A stretch of 8,555 bases of DNA. It comes from JBOGUF01 sp050696075 (GTDB taxonomy: Bacteria > Chloroflexota > Chloroflexia > Thermomicrobiales > UBA6265). Positions 6,526 to 8,555 of the stretch are shown piece after piece. Below the pieces are notes generated by a model that saw only the letters and a list, made by a program, of their open reading frames with translations, made no database searches and was not told the origin of the DNA. The position numbers and the translations under genes are program-made. The first letter of the stretch is position 1. Each line of letters starts with the position of its first letter. The stretch covers positions 1 through 8,555 of the forward strand of contig JBOGUF010000105.1 of assembly GCA_050696075.1 (NCBI GenBank), in the 5' to 3' direction.

Positions 6526-6798
6526 ATGCCGAACTGGACCAATCCCGATATCGAGTGGGACGCGGGCAACATCGACCACATTATCGAACGTCATGACATC
6601 TACCCCGAAGAGGCCGAACAGGTCTTTCGCAATGGAGCCTATATTCGCCATGAAGCGGGGGGCTATCGAGCATACGGACAGAGCGATTCCGGCCAGTATC
6701 TGTTCGTCGCTTGCCTTCTCCGCGGTAACCGAGTCCGAGTGATCTCGGCACGGCCGATGCGTGCGAAAGAAAGGAGACTCTATGGGCGCCATCGGTAA
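6526..6798 (+). CDS. brnT: BrnT-family toxin (DUF497 ribonuclease)
   Basis: A 90-residue toxin of the BrnT/DUF497 family, small RelE-like-fold ribonucleases that stop growth by cutting RNA when not bound by BrnA. Family features seen: the N-terminal WDAGNIDHIIERHDIYPEEAEQVF pattern (11-34; compare the usual WD..K...N..KHGVSFEEA..VF), then GQYLFVACLLRGNRVRVISARPM (56-78) with the characteristic ISAR, and the closing KERRLYGR (81-88). The length is typical and the ends are complete, so it looks functional. GGAG at 6512-6515 is 10 bases before the ATG, a modest Shine-Dalgarno. The toxin comes first, as usual for BrnTA, and its last 17 bases overlap the antitoxin start. The operon is preceded by a likely self-regulated promoter. 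The call rests on pattern recognition without a database search, but the partner gene agrees. Confidence 0.9.
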   Translation: MPNWTNPDIEWDAGNIDHIIERHDIYPEEAEQVFRNGAYIRHEAGGYRAYGQSDSGQYLFVACLLRGNRVRVISARPMRAKERRLYGRHR

Positions 6799-7150
6799 GA
6801 AGTCCCTTGCAGAAATCTACGCTGATATGTCCGAAGAGAACTTCGAGGAAGAACTAAGGGAGTTCTGGGACACGCACGATAGTGCGGACTATTTCTATGA
6901 GGGGGAAGACGTCACGAACAATCCGCCTCCCCATCTCAAGGAGGGGCCGGGCAGGGAAGGATCGACCGCGCTGAAGCGTCCGGCTGGCGCCAAGATGGAA
7001 TTGATCTCCTTGCGGCTTCCACCCGAGATGATCGAGTCGGTAAAGCGGGTTGCCGCCCAACGGCACCTGCCCTACCAAAGTCTCATGCGGTCCTGGATCG
7101 GCGAACGGCTGGCCGACGAAGAGCGCGCGGATCAGCGCAAGGCGGGCTGA
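6782..7150 (+). CDS. brnA: BrnA-family antitoxin (CopG/ribbon-helix-helix)
   Basis: The antitoxin of the BrnT/BrnA pair, 122 residues. BrnA binds and neutralises BrnT and represses the operon through its DNA-binding domain. The N-terminal toxin-binding segment has FEEELREFWDTHDSADYF (21-38), the hallmark EFWDTHD of the CopG-antitoxin family. A polar, proline-rich linker (about 40-70) leads to the ribbon-helix-helix ISLRLPPEMIESVKRVAAQRHLPYQSLMRSWIGERL (75-110). A short charged tail ends the protein. The ATG at 6782 is preferred over an in-frame GTG at 6761 because AAGGAG (6771-6776) lies 5 bases before it; this site is inside brnT, allowing coupled translation and good antitoxin supply. Overlap with brnT is 17 bases in another frame. 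The linker seems somewhat long for a BrnA, which I could not compare systematically. Confidence 0.9.
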   Translation: MGAIGKKSLAEIYADMSEENFEEELREFWDTHDSADYFYEGEDVTNNPPPHLKEGPGREGSTALKRPAGAKMELISLRLPPEMIESVKRVAAQRHLPYQSLMRSWIGERLADEERADQRKAG

Positions 7151-7159
7151 AACAAGCCC
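7144..7159. terminator. Weak hairpin at the end of brnA
   Basis: GGGCT (7144-7148) and AGCCC (7155-7159) form a perfect 5-bp stem with loop GAAACA, overlapping the brnA stop codon in the 42-base gap between convergent brnA and murI. It could help end transcription from either side. It lacks a T-tract on both strands and the stem is short. Confidence 0.2.
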
Positions 7160-7192
7160 ACCCCGTACGCGCGGATCGACGGCACGGCGTCC

Positions 7193-7999
7193 CTACACGG
7201 CAAGCGTGTTGGCGGTAACCGGCACGCCGAGCAGGCGCGCGGAGAGGTTGCCGACCGGCTTGGCGGGGCCGGTGGTGAAGAACGCGAGTGAGCCGGGGGT
7301 TTCGTTGGTCCGGAGCAGCGACGCGGCGGCGAGCACGTCGCGGGCACGGCGGGCGATCGCTTCCCCGCTGTCGATAATGGCCACCTCCGGTCCGGTCACG
7401 CGTTCGATGATCGGCCGCAGAAACGGGTAATGGGTACAACCCAGGACGATCGTGTCAACGCCCGCCCGCGGCAACGGCTCGACCAGCGGCACGACCGCGC
7501 GTTCGGCCTCCGGTCCGCTGGTGCGGCCGGACTCGACAAGTTCGACCCAGCCCGGAGCCGGAACCAGACGCACGTCCGCGCCGTTGCTATGGCGCGCAAC
7601 GAGATCGGCCAGCCGTTTGCCGGCGACGGTGCGCGGCGTTGCCAGGACGGCGACCCGTCCGGTCCGCGACCGTCTCACGGCAGGTTTGACGGCTGGCTCC
7701 AGACCGACAATTGACACGGTACATGCGGCGCGCAGTTCGTCGATGGCGACCGAGCTGGCGGTGTTGCAGGCAACGATGATGAGCTTCGCGTCCCGTCGAG
7801 TCAGCTCACCGGTGATCGCCAGACCGCGGTTGAGGATCTCCTTCGGCGTTCGCGTGCCATAGGGACAATAGGCGCTATCGGCAAAATAGATCAGGTCTTC
7901 GGCGGGCAGCAAATCGCGCACCTCGCGGAGCACGCTGAGGCCGCCGAGTCCCGAGTCGAAAATGCCAATGGGCGACGCCGGACTGACCTGGTTTGTCAT
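7193..7999 (-). CDS. murI: Glutamate racemase
   Basis: MurI interconverts L- and D-glutamate in the cytoplasm without a cofactor, supplying the D-glutamate of peptidoglycan; it is normally essential. From the ATG at 7999 it has 268 residues, the usual length. Motifs seen: IGIFDSGLGGLSVLRE (11-26) with Asp15, YFADSAYCPYG (38-48), the first catalytic cysteine Cys79 in ACNTAS, AVLATPRTV (117-125) and the second catalytic cysteine Cys188 in LGCTHYPFL. Both cysteines needed for two-base catalysis are present. The frame stays open to a TTG at 8065, whose TTGA overlaps the stop of the upstream gene and which has GAGG 7 bases before it; the extra 22 residues do not resemble the family. The ATG at 7999 has no Shine-Dalgarno but has a promoter-like element ending 6 bases before it. 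It converges with brnA. Confidence 0.95.
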   Translation of the reverse strand: MTNQVSPASPIGIFDSGLGGLSVLREVRDLLPAEDLIYFADSAYCPYGTRTPKEILNRGLAITGELTRRDAKLIIVACNTASSVAIDELRAACTVSIVGLEPAVKPAVRRSRTGRVAVLATPRTVAGKRLADLVARHSNGADVRLVPAPGWVELVESGRTSGPEAERAVVPLVEPLPRAGVDTIVLGCTHYPFLRPIIERVTGPEVAIIDSGEAIARRARDVLAAASLLRTNETPGSLAFFTTGPAKPVGNLSARLLGVPVTANTLAV

Positions 8000-8005
8000 A
8001 CCGTC

Positions 8006-8035
8006 ATCGTAGCGGGCATCGCGACAGATCGGCAA
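8006..8035 (-). promoter_or_regulatory. Candidate murI promoter giving a leaderless mRNA
   Basis: On the minus strand TTGCCG (8035-8030), an 18-base spacer and TACGAT (8011-8006) each match 4 of 6 consensus bases. The -10 ends 6 bases before the murI ATG, so transcription would start at or very near the A of the ATG. That would explain the missing Shine-Dalgarno. It is suggestive only; murI may instead be read from the upstream gene. Confidence 0.35.
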
Positions 8036-8061
8036 GACCAGTTTGGGTGATGGGGTACTGC

Positions 8062-8555
8062 TCAAGCGTAAGCCTCTTCAAGAACGAGGGCTTCCCAGAA
8101 GTAGGCCACGGTTGCGGCGAGGCCGGCTTCCAGGGCGATGGTCGGCCGCCAGCCGAGCAGCCGGGTCGCCTTGGCAATGTCGGGGCGCCGCCGCGTCGGG
8201 TCATCGACCGGCAGCGTCTGGTGGACGAGCGGCGAGGCCGAGCCGGTCACCCGCAGCACGACCGCGGCAAACGCCCGGATCGTGATCTCGGTCGGATTGC
8301 CCAGGTTGACGATCTCCCCGGCCAGGCCGTCGGTCTCCATCAGCGCCACGAGCCCCCCCACCAGGTCCGCCACGTAGCAGAAGGAACGGGTCTGGCTCCC
8401 CCCGCCGTAGATGGTCAGCGGTTCGCCCCGCAGCGCCTGCACACAGAAGTTGGGCACCACCCGCCCGTCCCCCGGCTGGGACCGCGGCCCGTAGGTGTTG
8501 AAGATGCGGGCAATGCGGGCATCGAGCCCGTACTGCCGCACAAACGCCATGGTCA
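8062..8555 (-). CDS. UDP-glucuronate decarboxylase-like NAD-dependent epimerase/dehydratase (C-terminal part)
   Basis: The C-terminal 164 residues of an extended short-chain dehydrogenase acting on a nucleotide sugar. The closest pattern is UDP-glucuronate decarboxylase (UXS), which makes UDP-xylose using bound NAD. Seen: the stretch just after the catalytic YxxxK region, then RIFNTYGPRSQPGDGRVVPNF, QALRGEPLTIYGGGSQTRSFCYVADLVGGL, VNLGNPTEITI and LPVDDPTRRRPDIAKATRLLGW, each lining up with UXS signatures. The Rossmann NAD-binding half and the catalytic Tyr/Lys lie beyond the right edge. The methionine at 8550 is internal: the frame runs on past it, and LTMA matches the family there. Other family members (dTDP-glucose 4,6-dehydratase, UDP-glucose 4-epimerase) are less likely. 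It is upstream of murI on the same strand, and its stop overlaps a TTG in the murI frame, so it may share an envelope-building operon. Confidence 0.82.
   Translation of the reverse strand, partial: TMAFVRQYGLDARIARIFNTYGPRSQPGDGRVVPNFCVQALRGEPLTIYGGGSQTRSFCYVADLVGGLVALMETDGLAGEIVNLGNPTEITIRAFAAVVLRVTGSASPLVHQTLPVDDPTRRRPDIAKATRLLGWRPTIALEAGLAATVAYFWEALVLEEAYA

Noticed and set aside
8062..8550. Reading the right-edge gene as a complete 162-residue protein starting at 8550
   Set aside because: The frame stays open to the edge, the residues before the methionine fit the family, and the whole NAD-binding half would be missing. It is a partial gene, not a short one.
1..8555. CRISPR arrays, tRNA or rRNA genes, insertion sequences, phage genes
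   Set aside because: No regularly spaced long repeats, no tRNA-like cloverleaf or rRNA sequence, no transposase or integrase motifs and no terminal inverted repeats were seen on reading both strands.

Overview
This 8.6 kb window is high-GC bacterial DNA with dense coding, short gaps, GTG and ATG starts and mostly good Shine-Dalgarno sites. It carries eight genes, seven complete and one cut by the right edge. Nothing in it is phage, IS or CRISPR. The high GC and the kinds of genes (a homodimeric-type pyruvate dehydrogenase E1 relative standing alone, a secreted glutaminyl cyclase, a BrnT/BrnA pair) would fit a Chloroflexota (Thermomicrobia-like) or actinobacterial genome. That placement is inference; there is no rRNA or other marker here to settle it.

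Positions 1-2984, plus strand: a compact three-gene operon. An OmpR-type response regulator is followed 2 bases later by its membrane histidine kinase, whose stop codon overlaps the GTG start of a small SAM-dependent methyltransferase. A hairpin follows the methyltransferase.

Positions 3020-3820, minus strand: a secreted glutaminyl-peptide cyclotransferase (five-bladed propeller type), convergent with the operon. A 183-base divergent intergenic region separates it from the next gene.

Positions 4004-6421, plus strand: an 805-residue thiamine-diphosphate enzyme resembling the homodimeric pyruvate dehydrogenase E1 (AceE), with no E2 or E3 partner in view. Its exact substrate is open.

Positions 6422-7150, plus strand: a BrnT/BrnA type II toxin-antitoxin module. 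The toxin comes first and overlaps the antitoxin by 17 bases. A promoter-like element is filled by an inverted repeat and an 11-bp tandem repeat, a likely autoregulatory operator.

Positions 7193-8555, minus strand: two cell-envelope genes. A UDP-glucuronate decarboxylase-like sugar-nucleotide epimerase/dehydratase (its N-terminus lies beyond the window) is upstream of glutamate racemase murI, which makes D-glutamate for peptidoglycan. murI may have its own promoter that gives a leaderless mRNA.

I did not find a convincing undescribed multi-gene system. The items most worth a second look are the orphan AceE-like enzyme, the structured brnTA promoter, the methyltransferase tied to the two-component system, and the low-GC sensor segment of the kinase.
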